This document shows, one piece after another, positions 50,501 through 58,006 of a DNA stretch of 64,000 bases. Under the pieces are notes generated by a model, which searched no databases, was not told the origin of the DNA, and saw only the letters and a list, made by a program, of their open reading frames with translations. Position numbers and translations under genes: made by a program. The DNA is from Calothrix sp. HK-06 (GTDB lineage: Bacteria > Cyanobacteriota > Cyanobacteriia > Cyanobacteriales > Nostocaceae): positions 1 to 64,000 of the forward strand of contig NZ_MRCD01000033.1 in NCBI RefSeq assembly GCF_001904745.1. Reading direction: 5' to 3'. The stretch's first letter is position 1, and every line of letters begins with the position of its first letter.

Positions 50501-52280
50501 TGTTAGATTGGATAGTAACATCACCTGCGCTGTCAGAGAAAGTACTGAAAGTTGTAATGTCACGCGCGGTAATATCGCCTTTTGCAGATAGAATTACAGG
50601 ACCACTACGAACAGGACTACCACCATAAGATGCAGATGCAATAGATGTATTAATGTCCCCGACTCTAATACTTCCTTCTGGTGAAGGTGAGGCAGATGAT
50701 GTGAAAGTTGCACTACCCTCAGTAACAGGAAATGTTGATGGAGAACCAACTGAGGCTAAACCAGCTCTTAAAATTAAGGTAGGACGATTTGCTAATAATT
50801 GAGCGTCTGGGTCAGAAGCCGGAAGACTTGTACTAGCATCGGGGTTTGTAATTGTTATATTCCCGGCGCTAATATTACCCACACTTTCAACTTTCAATGA
50901 TGCACCAGTGTAGTCACCAAAAGTAACATCTCCATTAGACCTAATAATAGGGTCGTAAAGACTGATAAAGTTACCAGGATTTCCAGCTAAGTTAAGAATA
51001 GAAAATTTACCAGCACTAGTAAAATGAGCATCACCAGAAACAATACCGTTGCTAACTAAGCTGAGATTTCCACCACTTTGAACTGCGGGTTCTGGATGGT
51101 TTAAGGCTAAGATATCAATACCTTGGTTTCCCTGAATAAACAGGTTTCCAGCAGCTTTTGCAATAAATGGATTTGCGACACTATCACGTATCTGTATTTT
51201 ATCTCCAGCTAATAAATTTAAATCTCCTGTTGTCTGAAGTTTACTTTCTACCCCTGTTAAATTTCGGTTAGCCGTCAGAGTTGCTGTTTTGGTTGTGACG
51301 TTTCCTGTTACTACGTCGCCATTTTCTACAGGAATGCCAGAACCAGATAATGTGATTTTACCATCATTATTAATTGTTAATTTATTGGCATTAGCTCCAC
51401 CACCAGATGTTAATAGTTGAGGTAATGATAATATGGGTAAGTTCCAATTTGCTGCTTGAGTACCAGCAGTTAGTGGTTGGATTTCTAAACTTAGTGGACT
51501 TCCAGCTTGACTTAGACGAACTAATCTTTCACCTGGTACGGCTGAAACTAGAATTTGACCCTCCGGCGCCGTAACTGAACCTGTATTAACAACTGTTCCA
51601 CCTAATAAAGTTAAGTTCTGTCCTTTTCCTACAGCTAAATTTCCAGCATTAAATATTGCTCCTGGTTGACTCATCGCAAAGCTAAAAATTCCAGGGCTAC
51701 CTACTAAGTCGGCATAATTATTTGTTCCTGAAGCATTGAACCAATTAGTTCCAAACCCTATACCATTAGCTGTTGTTGCGGTAAAAGCACCAGGTACATT
51801 TAAAGTAGCGGTGTTACCAAAAATAATTCCTGCTGGGTTCATCAGGAATAAATTGGCATTACTTCCTGTTACCTGAATTTGACCGTTAATTACAGAAGCG
51901 TTTCCACCGACAACCCGACCAAGAATATTTTGAATTCCAGGAGTTGATAGAAAATTAGCTATTTGTTCGGCATTGAGTCCAAATTGAGTAAAGCTATGGA
52001 ACAGATTGGCATTATCGCGCGATAATTGACCACCTGTTATATTAATTTGATTACCATTAGGTGAAACAATTGTACCTGTTCCATCAGTAGCTGATATAAC
52101 TGGCTGTACTTGAGCTTGTACTTGCTCTACAAGTAAAATGCTAGCTAAAGGCGCCAGTGCTAACCAGCGCAGAATGTTTTTAACTAATCCTAGGGGTTTC
52201 TGTATATTTAGCTTCGATAAAATAAAAAAAATGCTGAGATTAAATCTATCTACATGCTTGTTTTGATTCGGCTGTTTCAT
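47526..52280 (-). CDS. TpsA-like exoprotein with C-terminal CHAT protease domain
   Basis: 1584 aa. Long signal peptide (~30-55, LAPLASILLVEQVQAQ), then the haemagglutination-activity TPS domain (~56-190; QINITGGQLSRDNANLFHSF, NLFLMNPAGIIFGNTATLNV), a β-helix of repeated Gly/Asn/Ser strands to ~1080, a Pro run (~1130) and a CHAT domain (~1200-1584). The caspase-like catalytic dyad is visible: His ~1426 (HLATHGEF) and Cys ~1469 (SACRTALG). CHAT proteases act in cell death and defence. Here one is attached to a secreted adhesin-like stalk. Probably exported by the adjacent TpsB. Confidence 0.9.
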   Translation of the reverse strand: MKQPNQNKHVDRFNLSIFFILSKLNIQKPLGLVKNILRWLALAPLASILLVEQVQAQVQPVISATDGTGTIVSPNGNQINITGGQLSRDNANLFHSFTQFGLNAEQIANFLSTPGIQNILGRVVGGNASVINGQIQVTGSNANLFLMNPAGIIFGNTATLNVPGAFTATTANGIGFGTNWFNASGTNNYADLVGSPGIFSFAMSQPGAIFNAGNLAVGKGQNLTLLGGTVVNTGSVTAPEGQILVSAVPGERLVRLSQAGSPLSLEIQPLTAGTQAANWNLPILSLPQLLTSGGGANANKLTINNDGKITLSGSGIPVENGDVVTGNVTTKTATLTANRNLTGVESKLQTTGDLNLLAGDKIQIRDSVANPFIAKAAGNLFIQGNQGIDILALNHPEPAVQSGGNLSLVSNGIVSGDAHFTSAGKFSILNLAGNPGNFISLYDPIIRSNGDVTFGDYTGASLKVESVGNISAGNITITNPDASTSLPASDPDAQLLANRPTLILRAGLASVGSPSTFPVTEGSATFTSSASPSPEGSIRVGDINTSIASASYGGSPVRSGPVILSAKGDITARDITTFSTFSDSAGDVTIQSNNGNITTGIINASARDINGGALAGYGGGVVTLNAPGDITTGNIITSGGNQGNAGNINATGRNIQIGNIDATGINPSSTFPRPGVDGSVNVQATGTITTGNINTSYSGSSSEGSRGGDVILKAAGDITTGAINSSASNSSSNLSRNVVLASRGGKVNIEAGGNISTGNLNSSASYTPTPGPTPGPTPDPIVLRDSEAGSVTLKAGNSIKVEDIIAYAFDPTGARGGLVELTASNTDITTGAINTFAFINPPPELPEDTPPVEARGGAVTFNAGSNISFSTINSDAGNLSGNSQNAPIIGGNVNITANGIVQGTGVLTTGTRISFPNSPALPAFPANTTIFTRGATSGTVRIQHDGGVGNVPFTVGLTDIKDLTDKNGTAGAIDAGATSRIEPVSSFPVLPNGGNATGTPTGITIFSVNSPPSLTANPRLNGAQQDKPFIFTFDDLNPSVSDVNGDKTSLRIDSITAGKLRLRKIINGKLEENWVEVIPGTESAIIAPGDSLEYTPASGFSGEINPFSISASDGVSSSAPQTIRLDITPPPPPPPPPERKLPPKEVTDQVERELPKVETPPRSDVTVITPKFDPGVEGIDDKFARQYDSYLGLRERRRVSLEETRDILRKIERETGVKPAIIYVSFVPSGADANVLATPQDSDQLDLMVVTAKGEPVRKTISTAKRELVLNLAKNLYGSLEDPDNDSYLEPAQELYKLIVAPLKEELNKKGINNLLFIADEGLRSVPFAALHDGKQFLVENYSVGFTPALSITDTRYVDIRNTQVLAMGASKFQQLNPLPAVPEELSIVAKDIWSGKFFLNQNFTLNNLKSIRSSRPFGIIHLATHGEFETGAPDNSYVQFWDSQLKLSQMRDLGLNNPTVELLVLSACRTALGDREAELGFGGFAYKAGVKTALASLWQVSDSGTLGLMTEFYKNLKKAPIKAEALRQAQLAMIRGRVTIEKGQLRTTLRSVTLPPESPESKQNKNLKHPFYWAAFTMIGSPW

Positions 52281-52657
52281 AAATTACTCTCTTAAACTCA
52301 CTTCAATGCAGCTTCCATTTGTTTAAAACCATTGCTCACACAGATACATCACCTGGAAAACCATTCTTACATCAATATTACTCAAACAAGGCAAGTTAAC
52401 TTAGAGAAGATTTTAGTTGTTTAGTATTATATAACATTTAAGCTAGAAAGATACATTAGAATCTCTAGAATTATTGAGATATGTTTAGATTAATTTAGAG
52501 AGCAACAAAATTAGACTAAAGTCTATTGCCTAATTCTGGAATAATGCTTTATAGTTGCGTAGTTAATATCAGAAACTAAAAATTAATTCTTACAGTCGTA
52601 TTTAATGCTCTGTAAATTTAGAAATAGTTGTACCTTTTTTTAGATACAAAAGTGTGT
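52281..52657. other. Divergent intergenic region with TAGACTTTAGTCTA motif
   Basis: No gene. AT-rich promoter region between TpsA (minus) and COP23 (plus). It contains AGACTAAAGTCTA (52513-52525), the same motif class as before the two CIS cargo genes; in TpsA direction it is preceded by TTAGGCAA, as in the HET-C copy (TTGGGCAA). No further structure recognised. Confidence 0.5.
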
Positions 52658-53296
52658 ATGATGAAAACTAATGGCATTAGACTATTTACCTCTATCCTAG
52701 CTATCTCAAGTGTCGTAGCAATGAGCAGCGAGCAAGCATTCTCACAAACTCGCACTGCACAAAAAACAACGTTCCATTGTATTCGTAATGGAAATGGCTA
52801 CGCTACGGTCGCGCGTAGGGGTAATGCTCAAACAGGCGCCATGATTACGTGGAACGATACTTCTTTTGGGAGTCGATTTACACCTAAAGACCGCTGTGCT
52901 ATCGTTGGTCAACGTTTTAACAAAGCTTTGAGTAAGAGCAGTTATTCTTTAAGTTTACTCAAGTTAACTCATGGAATCATACGTTCCAATCCGGTGATTT
53001 GCTATATCGGCAGTACCACAGAAAAATGCAATGATAACAATTTGATACTGACTTTAAACAAATCGGAACTTGGTCAAGAGCGCCGAATAATTGACCAATT
53101 GAAAAATTTTAGTGTTAACGGTACAGGAACTCCCTTACTCCGAAGCGCAGAGAATCGAAGCATTGCTAGGTTCGGAAAACAAGTTGACGACGCTTTTAAA
53201 TCAGGCGCCACTCAAGCTGCAACTCCTGAGCTAGATGTAACAGTTCCCGAATCTACGACACCAACTGTCTCAGCTCCTCAAGGAACTTCCAAATAA
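52658..53296 (+). CDS. COP23 domain secreted protein
   Basis: 212 aa from ATG 52658; a TTG ten codons upstream is in frame but unlikely. Signal peptide (GIRLFTSILAISSVVAMSSE), then the COP23 domain (TTFHCIRNGNGYATVARRGN, PKDRCAIVGQRFNKAL, NPVICYIGSTTEKCNDNNLI) with four conserved cysteines. The tail is Thr/Pro/Ser-rich. COP23 (circadian oscillating polypeptide) domains occur in many cyanobacteria beside trypsin-like proteases and kinases; the function is unknown. The lipoprotein protease follows ~90 bp downstream, after a palindrome. Confidence 0.85.
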   Translation: MMKTNGIRLFTSILAISSVVAMSSEQAFSQTRTAQKTTFHCIRNGNGYATVARRGNAQTGAMITWNDTSFGSRFTPKDRCAIVGQRFNKALSKSSYSLSLLKLTHGIIRSNPVICYIGSTTEKCNDNNLILTLNKSELGQERRIIDQLKNFSVNGTGTPLLRSAENRSIARFGKQVDDAFKSGATQAATPELDVTVPESTTPTVSAPQGTSK

Positions 53297-53314
53297 AAAA
53301 ATACCCAAAATTTT

Positions 53315-53362
53315 CTTGTGGGTGGGCGATATTAGGACGGGCAGGGATGCCCATCCCACAAG
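53315..53362. repeat. CTTGTGGGTGGGC...GCCCATCCCACAAG palindrome
   Basis: Inverted repeat with arms CTTGTGGGTGGGC and GCCCATCCCACAAG, related to 26122-26187. It lies between the COP23 and serine protease genes, where it could attenuate readthrough. Confidence 0.65.
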
Positions 53363-53385
53363 AGTTATATACAAACTAAAATACT

Positions 53386-54237
53386 GTGATACCAACTTCA
53401 TCTGTTTGGACTTCAATAAGTCTGCTGTTGACAACTATTGTTTTACAGTCTTGTTCATCAATGTCGATGGGTAACATAGGTCAAAAAACCGTAACAGAAG
53501 TTAACAAATCTGTTACTTATACCGATACTAAAAGCCAGCAAAAAGATAATCTACCAGTTGCAGAAATTGCTAGACAAGTAACTGTCAGGGTTTTAGCTGC
53601 ATCTGGTTCTGGTTCCGGGGTCATAGTCGCGCGTAAAGGTAAAACATACACTGTATTAACTTGTCAGCATGTACTGGATGTTGATAAAAATGGTAAATAT
53701 AATGTTTTATCTGCTGATGGTAAAACATACCAAACGCGCTTAAAATCTATGAGTAATCCCAAAAAAGTAGATTTAGCTTTGATTGAATTTGATAGTCAGA
53801 ATGATTATAAGGTGGCAACTTTAGGTAACTCAAATTTACTCACCAATAACTCTCCAGTTTATGCTGCTGGTTTTCCTAATTATCATACAGTTAGCAAAGA
53901 TGAAATTGAAGATACGCGCGAGTGGGGTACAAAAGCATTTACCTTTACAGATGGTAAAGTTTCAATGGTGTTGAATAATCAATCTTTGCCCGATGGTTAT
54001 AGTTTTGGTTATACGAATGATGTTAAAGTTGGTATGAGTGGAGGGCCTGTATTAAATGCCAAGGGAGAACTAGTAGGTATCAACGGAAGGTTAAAATTTC
54101 CTATACAAGGAATTGAGGTATTTACATTTACAGATGGCACTAAACCTTCACAAGAAATTTTTGAACAAATGGAACCTTTAAGTTGGGCAATTCCTATTGT
54201 TGTTTTCCGACAATTAGCTGAAGAATCTTTAAATTAA
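53386..54237 (+). CDS. Trypsin-like serine protease, lipoprotein
   Basis: 283 aa from GTG. Lipoprotein signal peptide with lipobox LQSC near residue 23, then a trypsin-like domain with the complete triad: His in TCQHVLD, Asp in KKVDLALIEF, Ser in VGMSGGPVLN. No PDZ domain, unlike DegP/HtrA. The predicted location is the periplasmic face of a membrane. Pairing with COP23 is common in cyanobacteria, suggesting a joint role in stress response or signalling; the substrate is unknown. Confidence 0.85.
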   Translation: MIPTSSVWTSISLLLTTIVLQSCSSMSMGNIGQKTVTEVNKSVTYTDTKSQQKDNLPVAEIARQVTVRVLAASGSGSGVIVARKGKTYTVLTCQHVLDVDKNGKYNVLSADGKTYQTRLKSMSNPKKVDLALIEFDSQNDYKVATLGNSNLLTNNSPVYAAGFPNYHTVSKDEIEDTREWGTKAFTFTDGKVSMVLNNQSLPDGYSFGYTNDVKVGMSGGPVLNAKGELVGINGRLKFPIQGIEVFTFTDGTKPSQEIFEQMEPLSWAIPIVVFRQLAEESLN

Positions 54238-54248
54238 TTGCCTGCAAT

Positions 54249-54373
54249 ATTGTCATACTGAACGCTGTGTAAAGCGAAGCTTTTCCCGTAGGGTAGCATC
54301 TAGCAAATATTAATACCTATATTGTCATGCTGAACATAGTGTAAAGCGAAGCTTTTCCCGTAGGGTAGCATCT
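54249..54373. repeat. Two tandem copies of a 53-bp dispersed repeat
   Basis: Copies 54249-54301 and 54321-54373, both starting ATTGTCAT and ending with GTAGGGTAGCATCT, with the conserved block GTGTAAAGCGAAGCTTTTCC. Shorter relatives occur at ~396-440 and ~55676-55694. No gene lies in 54238-54538. Such repeats are noise in cyanobacterial intergenic DNA, and their function is unknown. Confidence 0.75.
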
Positions 54374-54473
54374 AAGATACGCTCAAACTCTAGATTATTC
54401 GCTAGGCTCAGAATTACAATTTATACCTTATCCGACTTTTCAAACAAGCTTTAAGATTCTGAGCGTAGCGAAG

Positions 54474-54560
54474 AATGACAAGTAATATTTTATATAATTT
54501 ACTAACTGAAGACAAATAATGACAAGTAATATTTTATATTAATTTACTAACTGAAGACAA
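54474..54560. repeat. 42/43-bp tandem duplication at the end of the glycosyltransferase gene
   Basis: Copies 54474-54515 and 54518-54560, both AATGACAAGTAATATTTTAT followed by ATAATTTACTAACTGAAGACAA-like sequence. The second copy overlaps the gene's last codons and stop. The duplicated block, including the coding end, lies directly downstream of the stop, so the gene is intact. Confidence 0.75.
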
Positions 54561-55591
54561 GTTGGGATAAATATATCTAAAAAACTTTGGTTCCAATAAG
54601 CAAATTTTTCTGCTTGTTTTTTAGCTTTTTGAGTAATTTCTGATAAATTATAAATAGAATTTATTAAATTTTCTTTAGTTAACGGTTCAGGTGAAATTGC
54701 CACTTCTAGCTCTAATAGTGCTTTTGCTGTGTGCCACTTCTCCATATCTGTAGGGAAGACCATTTGGGGAATTCCAGCAAGCAAACAAGCAGCAGATGTA
54801 ATGAAACCACCATGATGTATTGCTAAAGATTTTTCTCCCAAGACTATTTTTAAATCATCAAAAATGCATTCTGGTTTGAGGGTATCTATTACCAGCGAGT
54901 AATTTTGCCATTCTGGCTTTAAATATCCCCATGCTTTTCCATGTTCGTTACCAAGTTGTGGAAACGGCGCCATATGAATACCAACATACTCTGCCTGCGT
55001 GCGCGCGTCTTTATAAGGGTCTAGTTCTGGAATTGAAAAAATAAAAGCACGGTCTCCATTGAGTAATTCACCAAGGGGAGCGTCAAAACCAGTTACTTGT
55101 TTAACTGTTTGAGCGACTTGTGCTTGACGATGAATGGCTTCAATTGGTATATTCAGAGGTCTAATTGGAGGAAAATCTCCAACAGGTGGGATACAAAATC
55201 CATTTCCCACTACGACCGTTGGCACAACTCCTTTTGCTGCAAGAACCAAAGCAGGTGCAAAATCAGCCACAATCAAAGATGGTCGTACTAAATTTATGAC
55301 GTTTTGCCATGCTTTGAGGTGGAAACTAAATAGAAAAGGTGTGCTGAAGCCAAATATATATAGTATGTCAGTGAACAAATAAGATTTATCGTCGTCTTTG
55401 TCGTCAAGAAAACGTAATGTTGCTAAGGGCGCCTGTAGTATTTTACCAGGGAGACTTACACCTTTAATTCCAGGGTTTTGCAGTGCAAAAACTGGCTCCA
55501 TTCCGCAATCTTTCAATTTTTGACCGATTGCGGCAAGTAAGTGCAAGTGTCCTTGTCCTCCACCGATTTCCCATGCTAACAACACTTTCAT
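54539..55591 (-). CDS. GT-B glycosyltransferase-like protein
   Basis: 350 aa from ATG 55591; an ATG three codons upstream is also possible. MurG/UGT-like layout: LLAWEIGGGQGHLHLLAAIG at the N-terminus (glycine loop), a middle helical part, and the C-terminal donor-site region SLAIHHGGFITSAACLLAGI plus PQMVFPTDMEKWHTAKALLE. Members transfer a sugar from a nucleotide sugar. Similar genes in other bacteria are annotated as UDP-glucuronosyltransferase-like; the acceptor is unknown. Not clearly linked to its neighbours. Confidence 0.8.
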   Translation of the reverse strand: MKVLLAWEIGGGQGHLHLLAAIGQKLKDCGMEPVFALQNPGIKGVSLPGKILQAPLATLRFLDDKDDDKSYLFTDILYIFGFSTPFLFSFHLKAWQNVINLVRPSLIVADFAPALVLAAKGVVPTVVVGNGFCIPPVGDFPPIRPLNIPIEAIHRQAQVAQTVKQVTGFDAPLGELLNGDRAFIFSIPELDPYKDARTQAEYVGIHMAPFPQLGNEHGKAWGYLKPEWQNYSLVIDTLKPECIFDDLKIVLGEKSLAIHHGGFITSAACLLAGIPQMVFPTDMEKWHTAKALLELEVAISPEPLTKENLINSIYNLSEITQKAKKQAEKFAYWNQSFLDIFIPTCLQLVN

Positions 55592-55757
55592 TGTATCCAA
55601 TTCTTATGATTTTTTTAAGAAATTAAATGTAATGTACAAAAATACTATAATATATTAACCACATAATCCGTTAACGAAGTTTTCCCGCAGGGTAGACACA
55701 AAGAACACAAAGGTAAGAGAGTTTAAGACAAAAATAAAATAGTTGCTGTTTGTAAAA

Positions 55758-57992
55758 ATGGAACAAAACTTTATAAATGCCAGTGTTTCTCCTCAAACTC
55801 ATACATTTCGTCCTGGTAGTCAGTCGGTTGCATTTAAAGTCATTGTTATAAATGACAGTGACCAACATGCTGATTTTAAACTTGAAGTTATTCCAGCAGG
55901 CGCCAGTCCAACGAGTAATCAATGGTATCGTCTTTCACCAGAAATTTCTGCGGCAAAACCACCTGGTAGTAGTACAGAGTTTCAAATAATTATCTTTGAT
56001 TCTCCAATTCCTGGATTTGTTGGGACAGCAAGTCTTAGAATCAGAATTGTGTCACCACGCTTACGTCAAGAACGAACACTTGTAGTGCATCTGAGAATTG
56101 AGGCAGATGACAAAGTAAAATCTGTAAGTGTGGAATTGCCAGTACAAAAGTTTCAAGTTTATCCTCGCAATACGGCAAATATAGCTGTGCGGTTGCGAAA
56201 CTGGAGTCATAAACCCATTGATGTAGTGTTACGTCTTACGGGTATTGAAGCATCTTGGCTAAATGGTGGTGCAGAAAGACGTTTATTGTTAGAAGCTAAC
56301 ACTCAGTTAGAAACAATTTTCCCATGTCAACCTCCATCTTCAAATCAAGCACTAAGTCGAGAGTACCCTTTTACTGTACAAGCGACAAGTCGAGATAGTT
56401 ATTCTAATAGTACACAAGGTTTGTTAGAAGTTTTGCCAGTGGGTTTTGTTGAGTTCAAAGCAACACCTTCACAACTAACTATTCCTCGTCGAGGTTGGTG
56501 GATTCCTGATTGGAAGTCAAATTCTGCAACTTTTGATTTATTATTTAAGAACGTTAGCAATTTACAACAGCAAGTAGATATTCAGCTACAAGGAGCAAAC
56601 TATCGTCAATGTAGTTCCAAATTATTCCCTGAATATGCTGAACTACCTTTAGGACAAACAACCAACGTTAAATTGCAAGTCAAAACCAAACGTCCTTGGG
56701 TTGGATGGTTAAAAACTTTGCGCTTTGATGCTAAAGCTATATTATCAGACCAAAGATTAGGCGGCGCCGACCCTACAACTCAAGCTTTAGAATTAAAAGT
56801 ATTGCCTATTTTACCTTTATGGCTGCAATTAGCTTTAATTGCTTTACTATTATTATTACTGTCTTTACTATTTAAACCAGAACTAGTTGCACATACAGAT
56901 TCGATAAATGTAGTTCGTTTTAGTGCAGATGCTCTTTCGGCTGTTAGTGGCTCAAATGATAGCACAGTTAGACGTTGGCGAGTTAATGGCAGCAAGCTAG
57001 ACCCTGAAGGAGAAAGTCAAACCCAAAAAGTCAAGGGTATATTGGGAGAAACCAAGGGAGAAGTATTTTCATTAAGATTTGACCCACATAAAAACAATCG
57101 TGTTGCTGCTGGGATGAAAAATAGCGTCATTCAACTATGGAATGTTGCCAAACGCGAAAAAGAAGCAGAGCTAAAACTTCCAGATTTTCTAGGTAAAACC
57201 GATAAAGTATTTGACTTAGTATTTACTCAAAACGACAAACGTTATTTAATTAGTGGTTATCCAAATCGTAAAGTACTCGTATGGGTAAGAGATTCTGCTA
57301 CAGAAGAATTTCAACCACAACCACAAAGAATTATTAATATAGATTATGATGTATACTCTATGGCTTTAAGCCGCGATGACAAAACTTTAGCGGTGGCTGG
57401 AAATTTTAAATCTTTGACTTTACTCGATTTAAACAAACTTAATACTCTTCCTCAACAAAATAATAACCTAACCAAAGATGATTTAGTTAAATTAAATCTC
57501 AGCAAAGGAAAATTCTCTGTAGCGGATGATAATATTGGTTATGGAAGTAATGACCGAATTTTTAGCGTTGCATTTTCACCTCAAAACTCTAACCTCTTGG
57601 CAACCGCTGACTCAGACGGATATATTACAATATTAGATTATCAATGCCAGAACTCTACCAAACCAGACCAACAGCAAGTACTACATCAAAAACAATGCGA
57701 ACGCGCGCGTTGGCAAGTTTCTTCTGGAGCAGTTCGTAGTATTGCTTTTACTAGCGATGGTAAAAAGTTGGTCAGTGCTGGTGATGATGGACGAGTATTA
57801 GTTTGGCAACTTACGAGTGAAGGTAAGCTAAGTACCGAAGCTGTTAAAGGCAAACAAATAGCGAAAAGAGACCATCTTATTAACAGCATCGATATTAATA
57901 GCCAAGGAGATATGGTTATTATAGGTGGTGAAGAATGCGAGAAAAGACAAAACGGCAAAAAATGTCTACCACACTTAATTCCCCTTAACTAA
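55758..57992 (+). CDS. Membrane protein with Ig-like (NEW3-type) and WD40 domains
   Basis: 744 aa from ATG 55758; a TTG five codons upstream is possible. Residues ~1-340 form two to three Ig/NEW3-like β-sandwiches (THTFRPGSQSVAFKVIVIND, SVELPVQKFQVYPRNTANIA). A single membrane helix is at ~354-374 (LQLALIALLLLLLSLLF). Residues ~375-744 are WD40 repeats, as in VVRFSADALSAVSGSNDSTV, NSVIQLWNV and SIAFTSDGKKLVSAGDDGRV. There is no signal peptide, so topology is uncertain. It forms an operon with the next gene, 14 bp away, of similar layout. WD40 proteins serve as scaffolds. Near the CIS locus they may help anchoring, which is inference. Confidence 0.82.
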   Translation: MEQNFINASVSPQTHTFRPGSQSVAFKVIVINDSDQHADFKLEVIPAGASPTSNQWYRLSPEISAAKPPGSSTEFQIIIFDSPIPGFVGTASLRIRIVSPRLRQERTLVVHLRIEADDKVKSVSVELPVQKFQVYPRNTANIAVRLRNWSHKPIDVVLRLTGIEASWLNGGAERRLLLEANTQLETIFPCQPPSSNQALSREYPFTVQATSRDSYSNSTQGLLEVLPVGFVEFKATPSQLTIPRRGWWIPDWKSNSATFDLLFKNVSNLQQQVDIQLQGANYRQCSSKLFPEYAELPLGQTTNVKLQVKTKRPWVGWLKTLRFDAKAILSDQRLGGADPTTQALELKVLPILPLWLQLALIALLLLLLSLLFKPELVAHTDSINVVRFSADALSAVSGSNDSTVRRWRVNGSKLDPEGESQTQKVKGILGETKGEVFSLRFDPHKNNRVAAGMKNSVIQLWNVAKREKEAELKLPDFLGKTDKVFDLVFTQNDKRYLISGYPNRKVLVWVRDSATEEFQPQPQRIINIDYDVYSMALSRDDKTLAVAGNFKSLTLLDLNKLNTLPQQNNNLTKDDLVKLNLSKGKFSVADDNIGYGSNDRIFSVAFSPQNSNLLATADSDGYITILDYQCQNSTKPDQQQVLHQKQCERARWQVSSGAVRSIAFTSDGKKLVSAGDDGRVLVWQLTSEGKLSTEAVKGKQIAKRDHLINSIDINSQGDMVIIGGEECEKRQNGKKCLPHLIPLN

Positions 57993-58006
57993 GTAAGGAT
58001 AATGGA

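Noticed and set aside
54249-54373. CRISPR-like tandem repeats
   Set aside because: Only two copies with one short spacer; the unit is a known kind of dispersed intergenic repeat and no cas genes are present.
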